Shown: positions 1-9,038 of the stretch, one piece after another | How positions within the stretch are numbered: position 1 is the stretch's first letter | Layout of the letters: each line of letters opens with the position of its first letter | Assembly (NCBI RefSeq): GCF_001700505.1 | Contig: NZ_MAPV01000116.1 | Coordinates: forward strand, 1-64,000 | DNA length: 64,000 nucleotides | Direction: 5' to 3' | Source of the DNA: Streptomyces mutomycini | GTDB lineage: Bacteria > Actinomycetota > Actinomycetes > Streptomycetales > Streptomycetaceae | Notes under the pieces: generated by a model | Databases searched by the model: none | What the model saw: the letters and a program-made list of their open reading frames with translations, nothing else | What the model was told of the DNA's origin: nothing | Position numbers and translations under genes: made by a program

Positions 1-957
1 GGCGCGGTCCTTGAGGATGAGGTAGTTGCGCATGCAGTTCTTCGCGGATTCCCAGACGCCGTCGATGCCGTCGGTACGTACGGGCTTGAAGTCGAAGTGG
101 AGTGATCCGGTGTAGTCGGAGGTCTCCAGGAGGTCGACGAGCCAGAAGGCCTGGCGCAGGTCGCCGGCGCCGAAGCGGAAGTCCTGGTCGTACTTGATGC
201 CGGACTGGCCGTTGAGGTCGATGTGGAAGAGTTTGCCGGCCCACAGGGCCTGGGCGATGCCGTGGGGGAAGTTCAGTCCGGCCATCTGCTCGTGGCCGGT
301 CTCCGGGTTCACGCCGACCATCTCGGGGCGCTCGAGGCGCTCGATGAAGGCCAGGGCGTGGCCGATGGTGGGCAGGAGGATGTCGCCGCGGGGCTCGTTG
401 GGCTTGGGCTCGATCGCGAAGCGCAGGTCGTAGCCCTGCTCGGTGACGTGGTCGCCCAGCAGGTCGAAGGCTTCCTTCATCCGGTCCAGGGCGACACGGA
501 CGTCCTTGGCGCCGCCGGACTCGGCGCCCTCGCGGCCGCCCCAGGCGACGTAGGTGGTGGCGCCGAGCTCGGCGGCCAGGTCGATGTTGCGGATGGTCTT
601 GCGCAACGCGAAACGGCGCACGTCGCGGTCGTTGGAGGTGAACCCGCCGTCCTTGAACACCGGGTGGGTGAACAGGTTGGTGGTGGCCATCGGGACCTTC
701 ATCCCGGTGCGCTCCAGCGCGTCCTTGAACCGGCCGATCAGCCGGGCCCGCTCGGCGTCGTCGGACCCGAACGGGATCAGGTCGTCGTCGTGGAACGTCA
801 CACCGTGCGCACCGAGCTCGGCGAGCCGCTCCACCGACTCGACCGGGTCCAGCGCGGGACGCGTCGCGTCACCGAACGGGTCGTTGCCACGCCAGCCCAC
901 GGTCCACAGACCGAAGGTGAACCTGTCCGCAGGGGTGGGAGTGAAGCGCTCCGTCAT
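1..957 (-). CDS. xylA: Xylose isomerase, C-terminus cut off by window edge
   Basis: Converts D-xylose to D-xylulose in the cytoplasm, the first step of bacterial xylose use. The protein starts at the ATG at 957 ([20 protein letters not shown]) and reads without a stop to base 1, giving about 319 residues of a family usually near 388, so the C-terminal part lies outside the window. Visible family blocks include the [12 protein letters not shown] segment, with the catalytic His of the TIM barrel, and the YVAWGGREG and [13 protein letters not shown] metal-site segments. It is divergent from xylB, with a 219-base shared promoter region. This is the usual Streptomyces xylose arrangement, and it would take up xylose freed by the xyloglucan locus at 21-38 kb. 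Confidence 0.95.
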   Translation of the reverse strand, partial: MTERFTPTPADRFTFGLWTVGWRGNDPFGDATRPALDPVESVERLAELGAHGVTFHDDDLIPFGSDDAERARLIGRFKDALERTGMKVPMATTNLFTHPVFKDGGFTSNDRDVRRFALRKTIRNIDLAAELGATTYVAWGGREGAESGGAKDVRVALDRMKEAFDLLGDHVTEQGYDLRFAIEPKPNEPRGDILLPTIGHALAFIERLERPEMVGVNPETGHEQMAGLNFPHGIAQALWAGKLFHIDLNGQSGIKYDQDFRFGAGDLRQAFWLVDLLETSDYTGSLHFDFKPVRTDGIDGVWESAKNCMRNYLILKDRA

Positions 958-1012
958 GGTGTGTCCGCCTTCGCCTGCCTGGGTCCGGAACCGCCGTCCG
1001 CAGTCCGAGCCT

Positions 1013-1126
1013 ATTTGTTCACTGACATGATTAATTATGCACACGGTGTTCCGCCTGCGTAACCCCCCGAACGACGAAACGAGGGCCGCCCCTGTTCGGG
1101 GCGGCCTCGATCACGTAATTTGTTTG
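1013..1126. promoter_or_regulatory. xylA/xylB divergent promoter region with XylR-like motifs
   Basis: This is an unusually AT-rich patch for the genome. ATTTGTT occurs at 1013-1019 and again at 1118-1124, within AATTTGTTTG. A near-palindrome CATGATTAATTATG lies at 1026-1039. The T-rich motif resembles half of the known ROK-family XylR box of Bacillus, which contains AGTTTGTTT, and it occurs once near each divergent promoter. I infer xylose-responsive repression by a ROK regulator encoded elsewhere; no such gene is in the window. Confidence 0.4.
1084..1106 (+). other. Stem-loop in the xylB leader
   Basis: GGCCGCCCC at 1084-1092 pairs perfectly with GGGGCGGCC at 1098-1106 around a five-base loop (TGTTC), about 70 bases upstream of the xylB start. 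There is no T-run after it. It could terminate stray transcription between the divergent genes, or be a structured leader or insulating hairpin. The sequence does not decide which. Confidence 0.45.
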
Positions 1127-1176
1127 TCGCACTCCCAAAACCCGCACCACCGGAATCGCACGAGAAGAGGTAGCCC

Positions 1177-2664
1177 ATGCCGCCGCGTACCGTCGTCATC
1201 GGCGTGGACAGCTCCACCCAGTCCACCAAGGCTGCAGTCACCGACACCGAGACCGGTGAGCTGCTCGCCGTCGGCCGCGCCGCGCACGTGGTCAACGGTG
1301 AGGGCGGGGCCCGCGAGACCGACCCCGAGGTCTGGTGGCAGGCGCTCCGCGATGCCGTCGCGGCCGGGCTGAAGGAGTCCGGGCTCTCCGCGTCCGCCGT
1401 CGTCGGCATCGCCGTCGCGGGACAGCAGCACGGCCTCGTGACCCTCGACCGGACCGGGCGCCCGCTGCGCCCCGCACTCCTGTGGAACGACACGCGGTCC
1501 GCGCCGCAGGCGGCCGCACTCGTCGCCGAGCTGGGCGGACCCGAGGCATGGACCGCGCGCACCGGCACGGTGCCCGTCGCGTCCATGACCGCGACGAAGT
1601 GGCGCTGGCTGCGCGAGAACGATCCGGCGAGCGCCGGGGCGACGGCCTTCGTGCGACTGCCCCACGACTTCCTCACGGAGCGGCTCGCGGGCGTCGCGGC
1701 GACGGACCCCGGAGACGCGTCGGGCACCTGCTGGTACTCCACCGCGACGGGCGCGTACGACCCGGAGCTCCTGGACCGCCTCGGCCTGGACACGTCCATG
1801 CTGCCCGAGGTCGCCGCGACGGGCGGGGCCCGGATCGGCTCCCTGACCGAGGCCGCGGCCGGGGCACTCGGCCTGCCGGCCGGGATCGCCGTCGCGGCCG
1901 GCACCGGCGACAACATGAGCGCCGCGGTGGGTCTCGGCCTGGGCGGCGCGGGGCTGCTGGACCACCCGGTCCTGAGCCTGGGCACCTCGGGCACGGTCTT
2001 CGCCGCCTCCCGGACCCGCCCCGCGTCCACGGCCCTGTCGGGGTTCGCCGCGGCCGACGGCACGTATCTTCCGCTGGCCTGCACCCTCAACTGCACCCTG
2101 GCCGTCGACAAGGTGGCCACCCTCCTCGGTCTGCACCGCGACGACGCGACACCCGGTGGCGAGGCCGTCCTCCTCCCCTACCTCGACGGGGAGCGCACCC
2201 CTGACCTGCCCACCTCCTCCGGGCTGCTCACCGGGCTCCGGCACGACACCACGCCGCAGCAGTTGCTGGGCGCGGCGTACGAGGGTGCGGCCTTCACCGT
2301 GCTGCGGGCGCTCGACGAGCTGCTGCTGGCGTGCGGCCTCGACCCGGCCGACCCCGAGGTCGCGGGCCGGCCCCTGCGCCTGGTCGGCGGCGGCGCCCAG
2401 GGCCGCACCTGGGTGGAGACGGTGCGCCGCCTCTCCGGCCGGCCCCTGCTCGTGCCGGGCAGCGGCGAGCTGGTCGCTCTCGGCGCGGCCGCGCTGGCCG
2501 CGTCGGCGGCGGGTTACGGCGACCCGGTCGCCGTAGCGACCCGGTGGAACGCGAAGCCGTCCGACACGGATGCCGAACTCCCGCCGGTGGAGAGGGACAC
2601 CGAGACGTGGGAGCGCGTCGGTTCGGTGCTGGACAGGGCGGCGGAGCCACTGCTCGGCGCATGA
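1177..2664 (+). CDS. xylB: Xylulokinase
   Basis: Phosphorylates D-xylulose to xylulose 5-phosphate for the pentose phosphate pathway. The 495-residue length is normal for this FGGY-family kinase. Visible motifs are the N-terminal phosphate loop GVDSSTQSTKAAV (about residues 8-20), AGQQHGLV with the sugar-contact region near residue 85, the second ATPase-fold loop LSLGTSGTVFA near residue 270, and the C-terminal adenosine motif LVGGGAQG near residue 407. The start is the ATG at 1177, preceded by AAGAGG at about eight bases. It is divergent from xylA. Confidence 0.95.
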   Translation: MPPRTVVIGVDSSTQSTKAAVTDTETGELLAVGRAAHVVNGEGGARETDPEVWWQALRDAVAAGLKESGLSASAVVGIAVAGQQHGLVTLDRTGRPLRPALLWNDTRSAPQAAALVAELGGPEAWTARTGTVPVASMTATKWRWLRENDPASAGATAFVRLPHDFLTERLAGVAATDPGDASGTCWYSTATGAYDPELLDRLGLDTSMLPEVAATGGARIGSLTEAAAGALGLPAGIAVAAGTGDNMSAAVGLGLGGAGLLDHPVLSLGTSGTVFAASRTRPASTALSGFAAADGTYLPLACTLNCTLAVDKVATLLGLHRDDATPGGEAVLLPYLDGERTPDLPTSSGLLTGLRHDTTPQQLLGAAYEGAAFTVLRALDELLLACGLDPADPEVAGRPLRLVGGGAQGRTWVETVRRLSGRPLLVPGSGELVALGAAALAASAAGYGDPVAVATRWNAKPSDTDAELPPVERDTETWERVGSVLDRAAEPLLGA

Positions 2665-2734
2665 CGGCTGCCCCGAAACAGCGCTCGGTGGAACGGTTTT
2701 GGGGATGACTGCGGATCTTCAATAGGATCCGGCG

Positions 2735-4012
2735 ATGATCATAAGAAAACGGCTGACGGCCGGGGTGTGCGTTCTGCTCGCCACCCTGGCCGCCGGGCTC
2801 GGCACCGCCCTGCCGGCCGCCGCCGACGAACCCCCCGCCACCCCATCGCCCAAGGTCGAACTGGTCCTTGACGTCAGCGGTTCCATGCGCACGCGTGACA
2901 TGGACGGAGAGTCCCGCATATCCGCCGCCAAGCAGGCGTTCAACGACGTCCTGGACGCGGTGCCCGAGGAGGTGGAGCTCGGCATCCGTACGCTCGGTGC
3001 CGACTATCCGGGCGACGACCGCAAGGTCGGCTGCAAGGACACCAAGCAGCTCTACCCGGTCGGCCCGCTCGACCGCACCGAGGCCAAGACCGCCGTCGCC
3101 ACTCTGGCGCCGACCGGCTGGACCCCGATCGGCCCCGCACTGCTGGGCGCCGCCGACGACCTCGAGGGCGGTGACGCCACCCGGCGGATCGTCCTGATCA
3201 CCGACGGCGAGGACACCTGCGGCCCGCTCGACCCCTGCGAGGTGGCGCGTGACATCGCCGCCCGGGGGATCCACCTGGTCATCGACACGCTGGGCCTGGT
3301 GCCGAACGCCAAGATCCGGCAGCAGCTGACCTGCATCGCCGAGGCCACCGGCGGCACCTACACGGCGGTCCAGCACACCGATGAACTCTCGGGTCGTGTC
3401 AAGCAGTTGGTGGACCGGGCCGCCGAGCCGGCCGTCACCCCCGTGGCGACCGAGGGCGCGGGCAGCTGCTCCGCGGCTCCCGAGCTGAAGGCCGGGCTCT
3501 ACACGGACCGGCAGGAGATCGGCAAGCACCGCTGGTACCGGGTGGACGTCCTGCCCGGCCAGGAACTGCGCGCCTCCGTGAGTGTGGCGGCGGACCGCGC
3601 CGTGGACAACGACTACGGGGTGCTGCTGCGCGCCGTGACCGCGCACGGCCGCGAGATCGTCCGGGGCGCGGAGTCCGGCACGGGGCGCACGGACGCCATC
3701 TCCACCGGGCTGCGCTATCCCAAGCCCGAAGCGGACGACGTCGATGCCGATGTGAAGCCGGCCGCCGAGGCCGTATGCCTCCAGCTCAGCAACTCCTTCT
3801 CCGCGCCCGAGTCCGTGAAGACCACTCCCGGCATGCCCGTCGAGCTGACCATCGACCTGGTGGACTCCCCCGACGAGGCCGCCGACGCCGCAGCGTTCGG
3901 CCTGGGCCGCGGCTGGTGGCTGCTGGGCGTCATGGTGCTGACCGGACTGATCGCCGGCCTGCTCTTCGGCTGGATCTCGCGCTGGCGTGTGGCCGTATGG
4001 AGGACCAACTGA
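2735..4012 (+). CDS. Secreted, C-terminally anchored VWA-domain protein
   Basis: A 425-residue protein with an N-terminal signal peptide (MIIRKRLTAG, hydrophobic run, AAADE). A von Willebrand A domain begins near residue 47, where VLDVSGSM gives the DxSxS metal-ion-dependent adhesion motif. ITDGEDTCG near residue 150 supplies the later acidic loop. A second beta-rich region follows (about 245-390). A single transmembrane helix near the C-terminus (WWLLGVMVLTGLIAGLLFGW) is followed by a short basic tail. It most likely sits on the outer face of the membrane with its VWA domain outside. Its stop overlaps the next gene's start (ATGA), so the two are coupled and probably form a complex. Ligand unknown. 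Confidence 0.8.
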   Translation: MIIRKRLTAGVCVLLATLAAGLGTALPAAADEPPATPSPKVELVLDVSGSMRTRDMDGESRISAAKQAFNDVLDAVPEEVELGIRTLGADYPGDDRKVGCKDTKQLYPVGPLDRTEAKTAVATLAPTGWTPIGPALLGAADDLEGGDATRRIVLITDGEDTCGPLDPCEVARDIAARGIHLVIDTLGLVPNAKIRQQLTCIAEATGGTYTAVQHTDELSGRVKQLVDRAAEPAVTPVATEGAGSCSAAPELKAGLYTDRQEIGKHRWYRVDVLPGQELRASVSVAADRAVDNDYGVLLRAVTAHGREIVRGAESGTGRTDAISTGLRYPKPEADDVDADVKPAAEAVCLQLSNSFSAPESVKTTPGMPVELTIDLVDSPDEAADAAAFGLGRGWWLLGVMVLTGLIAGLLFGWISRWRVAVWRTN

Positions 4013-4839
4013 TGCGTAGTTCCCGCAGAAACACAGTGCGGCGCGGATGCGTGGGCGCGCTCCTGGCTGCCGTCACCCTCCTCACCTCGGCGGGCGGGGC
4101 CGTAGCCGACGACCCGTCCGCGAGCGCGAGCCCGGCGGACGGCGAGTCACCGGGGCCGACGGAGGCGGGCACCACCTTCCGCACCGCCACGGCGATCCAG
4201 CAGGAGCAGACGGCCACCGCGGACGCGTCCACGGGTGACTACCTGTACTGGGCGTTCCCCGCCGACGCCGGGCAACGCCCCACCGTGCGCGCGAAGGTGA
4301 GCCTGCCGGAGAGCGCCACCCGGAACGGCGCGTCGACCTGGCAGATCGACGTGTACGACGGGCTCCGCCGCCGGCAGGCCTGCATGTACGGCCACCAGAC
4401 CCGGAAGGCGGCGCCGGACGCGGGCACCGTCGAACTGTCCTGCGTACTGCGTACGGTGCGCGCCTGGTCCGAGCCGTGGGCGTCCGACCCGCTGCCGGGC
4501 AGTTACTACGTACGCCTGACGGTGGTCGGCCTGGCCGAGGAGGACCTCGGCCTCCCGGTGCACGTCGAGACCGAGGTCATCTCGGCCGGCCGGGGCGGCG
4601 CCGCCGACGTGGACGGCGCCCTCGCCGAACCCCTGGTGCCGGGCGCGTCCGCCGTCTCGGCGCAGGGCGGTTCCGCCGCGGCCGGCAGCGAGCCGGAGGA
4701 CGGCTGGTCCTCCGGCTGGTGGACCGACCGCTGGCTGTGGACCGTCGGAGGTGGCGTACTCGCCGCGCTGGCAGGGGTGTTCGGCTACTCCCTCACGCGT
4801 GGCCGCGGACGCCCTTCCCACGTCCCGCCGGGCCTCTGA
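4012..4839 (+). CDS. Membrane-anchored exported protein, partner of the VWA protein
   Basis: A 275-residue protein starting at the ATG that overlaps the preceding stop codon. It has a signal peptide (MRSSRRNTVRRGCVGALLAA) and an Ala/Ser/Pro-rich linker. The central beta-rich extracytoplasmic domain (about 50-215, including TYWAFPADAG-like and GSYYVRLTV strands) resembles the end of the upstream VWA protein. One C-terminal membrane helix is present (WTVGGGVLAALAGVFGYSL). Two cysteines, in QACMYG and LSCVLR, could form a disulfide. I do not recognise a named family. Coupled translation and the shared topology suggest it works with the VWA protein at the cell surface. Confidence 0.7.
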   Translation: MRSSRRNTVRRGCVGALLAAVTLLTSAGGAVADDPSASASPADGESPGPTEAGTTFRTATAIQQEQTATADASTGDYLYWAFPADAGQRPTVRAKVSLPESATRNGASTWQIDVYDGLRRRQACMYGHQTRKAAPDAGTVELSCVLRTVRAWSEPWASDPLPGSYYVRLTVVGLAEEDLGLPVHVETEVISAGRGGAADVDGALAEPLVPGASAVSAQGGSAAAGSEPEDGWSSGWWTDRWLWTVGGGVLAALAGVFGYSLTRGRGRPSHVPPGL

Positions 4840-4854
4840 GCGATCCGCGACCGT

Positions 4855-4898
4855 TCCCCCCGGCCGGCCTCGGAGCGCTCCGAGGCCGGCCGGGGGGA
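4855..4898 (+). terminator. Strong hairpin terminator (perfect 22-bp inverted repeat)
   Basis: Bases 4855-4876 are perfectly complementary to 4877-4898: a T, six C, GGCCGGCC and TCGGAGC on the left arm, mirrored on the right. It lies 16 bases after the stop of the VWA partner gene. It has no T-tract, as is common for Streptomyces terminators, and it ends the VWA operon before the stress-protein gene. Confidence 0.8.
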
Positions 4899-5004
4899 CA
4901 CAGGGTCCACCTGACCCACGCCACCAACACCCGTCTGCGACGCTTGTTCCGGAAAATCGGTACGCCCGTCGTGAAGGCCTGCGGCGGCATCATCAGGAGG
5001 CTCC

Positions 5005-5877
5005 ATGCCCGGCACCATCACGGTAGGACTCGACGGAACCGAACACGCCCTCGCCGCCGCGGACTGGGCGGCGCAGGAGGCGGTGCGAAGGGGCACGGAC
5101 CTGCGCCTGGTGCACGCCTGGGTGTGGCACCCCACCGACACGGCCTACGTCGGGGACCGCGCGTCCGAGGAGCGCACGCTGCGCACCATGCTGAGTGAGG
5201 CGGAGTCCCGGGTGGCCGAGGCCCACCCCGCCCTGGACGTCTCCACCGAACTACTGGTCGACGACCCGGTGCCGGCGCTGGTCGCGGAGGCCGCACGGGC
5301 CGGGATGCTGGTGCTGGGTTCGCGGGGTTACGGAACCCTGGCCGGCTATCTGATCGGCTCGGTCTCCCTGCACGTGCTGCGCATGACGGAGCGGCCGGTC
5401 GTGATGGTGCGCGGAACCGGGCAGGACGCCACCGTGCGGCAGCCCGCCGGTGACGTGGTCGTCGGCGTCCAGGACGCGGACGAGGCCGGTGGAGCGGTGA
5501 TCGACTTCGCCTTCGCCGCCGCCTCGGAGCGGGGGACGTCCCTGCGCGCCGTATACGCCTGGAGCATCCCCACGGTCCTTCTCTGGAGCCCCGGGTCCAT
5601 GTGGCTGGCCGAGCAGGAGGGCGGCCTGGAGCCGTTGCACCGGCAGATCCTGGCAGACGCCCTGAGTCCCTGGCGCGAGAAGTATCCCGAGGTAGACGTC
5701 GTCGAACACGTCGAAGCCGGCACGGCCGCCGAGGTCCTGCTGTCCCACAGCGACCGGGCCGGACTCCTCGTCGTCGGGCGCCGCACCCATGACACGGGCC
5801 TGCGCCGCCTCGGCCCGGTCACCCACGCGGCACTTCACCACGCGCGGTGTGCGGTCGCGGTCGTACCTCACGCCTGA
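5005..5877 (+). CDS. Universal stress protein, tandem Usp domains
   Basis: A 290-residue protein with two UspA folds. Domain 1 (about 4-145) ends with the ATP-binding signature LVLGSRGYGTLAGYLIGSVS, matching the G-x2-G-x9-G-S pattern. Domain 2 (about 150-288) has a degenerate loop, VVGRRTHDTGLRRLGP, so probably only the first domain binds nucleotide well. The start at 5005 follows AGGAGG seven bases upstream. It converges on a second tandem Usp gene with only 19 bases between them. Such proteins act in stress or dormancy survival. No hypoxia (DevR-type) box was evident. Confidence 0.9.
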   Translation: MPGTITVGLDGTEHALAAADWAAQEAVRRGTDLRLVHAWVWHPTDTAYVGDRASEERTLRTMLSEAESRVAEAHPALDVSTELLVDDPVPALVAEAARAGMLVLGSRGYGTLAGYLIGSVSLHVLRMTERPVVMVRGTGQDATVRQPAGDVVVGVQDADEAGGAVIDFAFAAASERGTSLRAVYAWSIPTVLLWSPGSMWLAEQEGGLEPLHRQILADALSPWREKYPEVDVVEHVEAGTAAEVLLSHSDRAGLLVVGRRTHDTGLRRLGPVTHAALHHARCAVAVVPHA

Positions 5878-5896
5878 GTCGGTGGACGCCCGTGCC

Positions 5897-6799
5897 TCAC
5901 TGCCCTTCGTACGCCACCACGGCGACGGGCGGTGAGGCATGGTGCATGACGGCATGGGCGACATGGCCGATGTGCTGACCCAACGGCGCATGCCGGACAC
6001 GGCGGCCCACGACCACCAGCTCCGCGCCCTCGGCTGCGGCCGTGAGCTGCTCCCCCGCGGAACCGAGGACCGGCTTCTCGATCACGTCCACCGAGGGGAA
6101 CTTATGCCGGTAGGGCAGCAGCATGTCGCCGAGCGAGCGGGTCACCTCTGCCACCAGGTCGTTCCGCAATGCGGGGTCCAGGACGGGGTACAGGAGTGCG
6201 GAGGGCATCCTCCAGCTGTGCACGGCCGTGAGGGCACAGCCCCGCCGCGCCGCCTCGGCGAAGGCGAACCCGAGGACAGCGTCACAGGACTCGTGGATGT
6301 CCACGCCGACGACCACCCCGCCGCCCCCTGCCGGGCGCCCCTCGCCGAGTGCCGCCGCCGGTGCGTCGTGGGCCTGCGCGGACGCCGGCGCCCGTACGAG
6401 GACCACCGGCTGCTCGGTGGCGGCGATGGTCGCCATCCCGACCGACCCGATCAGGAACCCCGCGACCATGCCCAGGCCGCGCGAGCCCAGCACCAGCACG
6501 TCCGCCTCGGCGCCCTCCAGGGCCAGGGCTGCCGACGGATGCCCTGGCCGCCGCAGCCTGGTCACCTCGAGCCCCGGGTGGCGGCCCCGCAGTGTCCCGG
6601 CGACTTCGTCCAGCAGCGCGTCGGCCCAGCGCTGCTGCACGTCTTCCGGGGCCATGGGGACGGCCGCCGTCGTCGGATACTCCTCCGCGTGCACGAGCCG
6701 CAGTGGCACGCCCCGCAGCACAGCCTCCCCCGCCGCCCACTCGGCGGCGGCACGGCTCTCCTGCGAGCCGTCCAGTCCTACGGTCACTCTGTGCGTCAT
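5897..6799 (-). CDS. Universal stress protein, tandem Usp domains
   Basis: A 300-residue paralogue of the convergent neighbour, with two UspA domains. Domain 1 (about 3-140) carries LVLGSRGLGMVAGFLIGSVG, the intact ATP-binding pattern. Domain 2 (about 160-297) has the weaker loop VVGRRVRHAPLGQHIGH. The ATG at 6799 begins MTHRVTVGLDGSQESRAAAEW, typical of Streptomyces Usp proteins. The two genes point at each other with 19 bases between stops, so their transcripts probably overlap. They may be a duplicated pair that has since inverted. Confidence 0.9.
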   Translation of the reverse strand: MTHRVTVGLDGSQESRAAAEWAAGEAVLRGVPLRLVHAEEYPTTAAVPMAPEDVQQRWADALLDEVAGTLRGRHPGLEVTRLRRPGHPSAALALEGAEADVLVLGSRGLGMVAGFLIGSVGMATIAATEQPVVLVRAPASAQAHDAPAAALGEGRPAGGGGVVVGVDIHESCDAVLGFAFAEAARRGCALTAVHSWRMPSALLYPVLDPALRNDLVAEVTRSLGDMLLPYRHKFPSVDVIEKPVLGSAGEQLTAAAEGAELVVVGRRVRHAPLGQHIGHVAHAVMHHASPPVAVVAYEGQ

Positions 6800-7009
6800 G
6801 ACACCTCGTCACTGTCCGGAACCCTCATCGCGTTCCCGGTTCCACGAAATCCTGTACCGGTTGTTGGTAGGACACTACCCGGGGCTGTTTTCCCGCCCGG
6901 AACCGATTGACCTCAACCTTGGTTGCGGTTTTAGCGTTCCCCGTGTGCCCCGGCCGCCCCGGCCGAGGGGAACCAGGCATTGGCCGACCAGATCCCGGAG
7001 ACACCCTTC

Positions 7010-8902
7010 ATGGACATGGAAGTAACCGCGTGGCATTCGCTGCACAGCACGATGAACGCGCAGAAGGACCGCAGGCCCTTCTCCAGGGCGACGCTGCGCC
7101 GCATCGCGGTGTTCGCCCGGCCGCACCGGGGCAGGATTCTCCGCTTCCTGCTCCTCAGTGTGGTCACCGCGCTGCTGGCGGTGGCCACACCGGTGCTCGC
7201 CGGGTGGGTCGTCGACGCGATCGTGCAGGGGAAGGACGGCGGGACGATCACCCGGATCGCCCTGCTGATCGCCCTGATCGCCGTGGCCGAGGCGGGGCTC
7301 GGACTCCTCACCCGGTGGCTGTCGGCGACCCTCGGTGAGGGCCTGATCCTGGATCTTCGGACCGCCGTCTTCGACCATGTCCAGCGGATGCCGGTCGCCT
7401 TCTTCACCCGCACCCGGACCGGCGCTCTGGTCAGCCGGCTCAACAACGACGTGATCGGCGCCCAGCGGGCGTTCAGCAACACCCTCTCCGGTGTCGTCTC
7501 CAATCTCGTCACGCTGCTGCTCACCCTGGCGGTGATGCTCACGATCTCGTGGCAGATCACGCTGCTGGCCCTGGTGCTGCTGCCGGTTTTCGTCGTCCCC
7601 GCCCGGCGGCTGGGCGCCCGGATGGCCGGCCTCCAGCGGGAGGCCGCCGACCACAACGCCACCATGGGCACCCAGATGACCGAGCGCTTCTCGGCCCCGG
7701 GCGCGACGCTCATCAAGCTCTTCGGGCGCCCGTCGGACGAGTCCGCCGAATTCGCCGCCCGCGCGGGCCGGGTGCGTGACATCGGCGTCCGTACGGCGAT
7801 GCTCCAGTCCACGTTCATCACGGCGCTCACCCTCGTGTCGGCGCTCGCGCTCGCCCTGGTCTACGGCCTCGGCGGCTACTACGCGCTGCGCGGCAGCCTG
7901 GAGCCCGGGGCCGTCGTCGCCCTGGCCCTGCTCCTCACCCGGCTCTACGCACCTCTGACGGCGCTGGCGGGAGCCCGGGTCGAGGTGATGAGCGCACTGG
8001 TCAGCTTCGAACGTGTCTTCGAGATCCTCGACCTCCAGCCGCTGATCGCCGAGAGGCCCGACGCCCGCCGGGTCCCGGACGGGCCGGTGTCCGTCGAGTT
8101 CGACGGGGTGTCCTTCGGCTACCCCTCCGCCGACAAGGTCTCCCTCGCCTCGCTCGAAGAGGTCGCCACCCTCGACTCCGGGAACGGCGAACAGGTACTG
8201 CACGACGTCTCCTTCACAGCGGAGCCGGGCCGGATGGTCGCGCTCGTCGGATCGTCCGGAGCCGGTAAGTCGACGATCGCGCAGCTGCTCCCCCGGCTGT
8301 ACGACACCGACTCCGGCGCTGTGCGGCTGAACGGCGTCGACGTACGCGACCTGACGGCCGACTCGATCCGCGAGACGCTCGGCATGGTCACCCAGGACGG
8401 GCACCTCTTCCACGAGTCGGTGCGCGCCAACCTGCTGCTCGCCCGGCCGGAGGCCACCGAGGAGGAGATCTGGGAGGCGCTGCGCCGCTCCCGCCTGGAG
8501 GGTCTGGTGGCGTCGCTGCCCGAGGGGCTGGACACGGTGGTCGGCGAGCGCGGCTACCGGCTCTCCGGCGGCGAACGCCAGCGGCTCACCATCGCCAGGC
8601 TGCTGCTGGCCCGTCAGCGGGTGGTGATCCTGGACGAGGCGACGGCACATCTGGACTCCACCTCGGAAGCCGCGGTCCAGGAGGCGCTGGCCGAGGCCCT
8701 GGAGGGCCGGACGGCGGTGGTGATCGCCCACCGCCTGTCGACGGTGCGGGCCGCGGACCTGATCCTGGTCGTCGAGGCCGGCCGGGTCGTCGAACGGGGC
8801 ACGCACGACGAACTGCTGGCCGCCGGAGGACGGTACGAGGAGCTGCACCGCACCCAGTTCGAGCGTCCGGGAGCGGAGGAGGCGGACCGGGCGGTGAGGT
8901 GA
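7010..8902 (+). CDS. ABC exporter, fused membrane and ATPase domains
   Basis: A half-transporter of about 630 residues. An N-terminal six-helix exporter domain (about 35-330) is followed by a nucleotide-binding domain. Seen in order in the latter: Walker A GSSGAGKST, Q-loop VTQDG, signature LSGGERQR, Walker B VVILDEA and the H-loop AHRLST. It would work as a dimer, exporting a lipid, drug or peptide; the substrate is not evident. I prefer the ATG at 7010 (GGAG about ten bases upstream). A TTG at 6980 and an ATG at 7052 are in-frame alternatives. No adjacent partner gene encodes the second half, so a homodimer is likely. Confidence 0.85.
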   Translation: MDMEVTAWHSLHSTMNAQKDRRPFSRATLRRIAVFARPHRGRILRFLLLSVVTALLAVATPVLAGWVVDAIVQGKDGGTITRIALLIALIAVAEAGLGLLTRWLSATLGEGLILDLRTAVFDHVQRMPVAFFTRTRTGALVSRLNNDVIGAQRAFSNTLSGVVSNLVTLLLTLAVMLTISWQITLLALVLLPVFVVPARRLGARMAGLQREAADHNATMGTQMTERFSAPGATLIKLFGRPSDESAEFAARAGRVRDIGVRTAMLQSTFITALTLVSALALALVYGLGGYYALRGSLEPGAVVALALLLTRLYAPLTALAGARVEVMSALVSFERVFEILDLQPLIAERPDARRVPDGPVSVEFDGVSFGYPSADKVSLASLEEVATLDSGNGEQVLHDVSFTAEPGRMVALVGSSGAGKSTIAQLLPRLYDTDSGAVRLNGVDVRDLTADSIRETLGMVTQDGHLFHESVRANLLLARPEATEEEIWEALRRSRLEGLVASLPEGLDTVVGERGYRLSGGERQRLTIARLLLARQRVVILDEATAHLDSTSEAAVQEALAEALEGRTAVVIAHRLSTVRAADLILVVEAGRVVERGTHDELLAAGGRYEELHRTQFERPGAEEADRAVR

Positions 8903-8930
8903 CCGGCACGGGGTTGCAGAGCCGGGAGCC

Positions 8931-8959
8931 GCGCGCCGGCGGGTCGGACGCCGGCGCGC
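8931..8959. terminator. Bidirectional hairpin terminator between convergent genes
   Basis: GCGCGCCGGCG at 8931-8941 pairs perfectly with CGCCGGCGCGC at 8949-8959 around a seven-base loop. It sits between the ends of the convergent exporter (stop 8902) and FtsX-like permease (stop 9039), so it can end transcription from both sides. Confidence 0.7.
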
Positions 8960-9038
8960 GCCTGGGCGGCCAGGGTCTTTCGTTCGGATCAGGCTGGATC
9001 AGGGGCACGCGAGCCCAGCATGATCCAGACGAGAGGCC

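Noticed and set aside
941-950. GTGAAGCGCT near the xylA start as a LacI operator
   Set aside because: Only the left half matches the 14-bp operator and it lies inside the xylA coding sequence.
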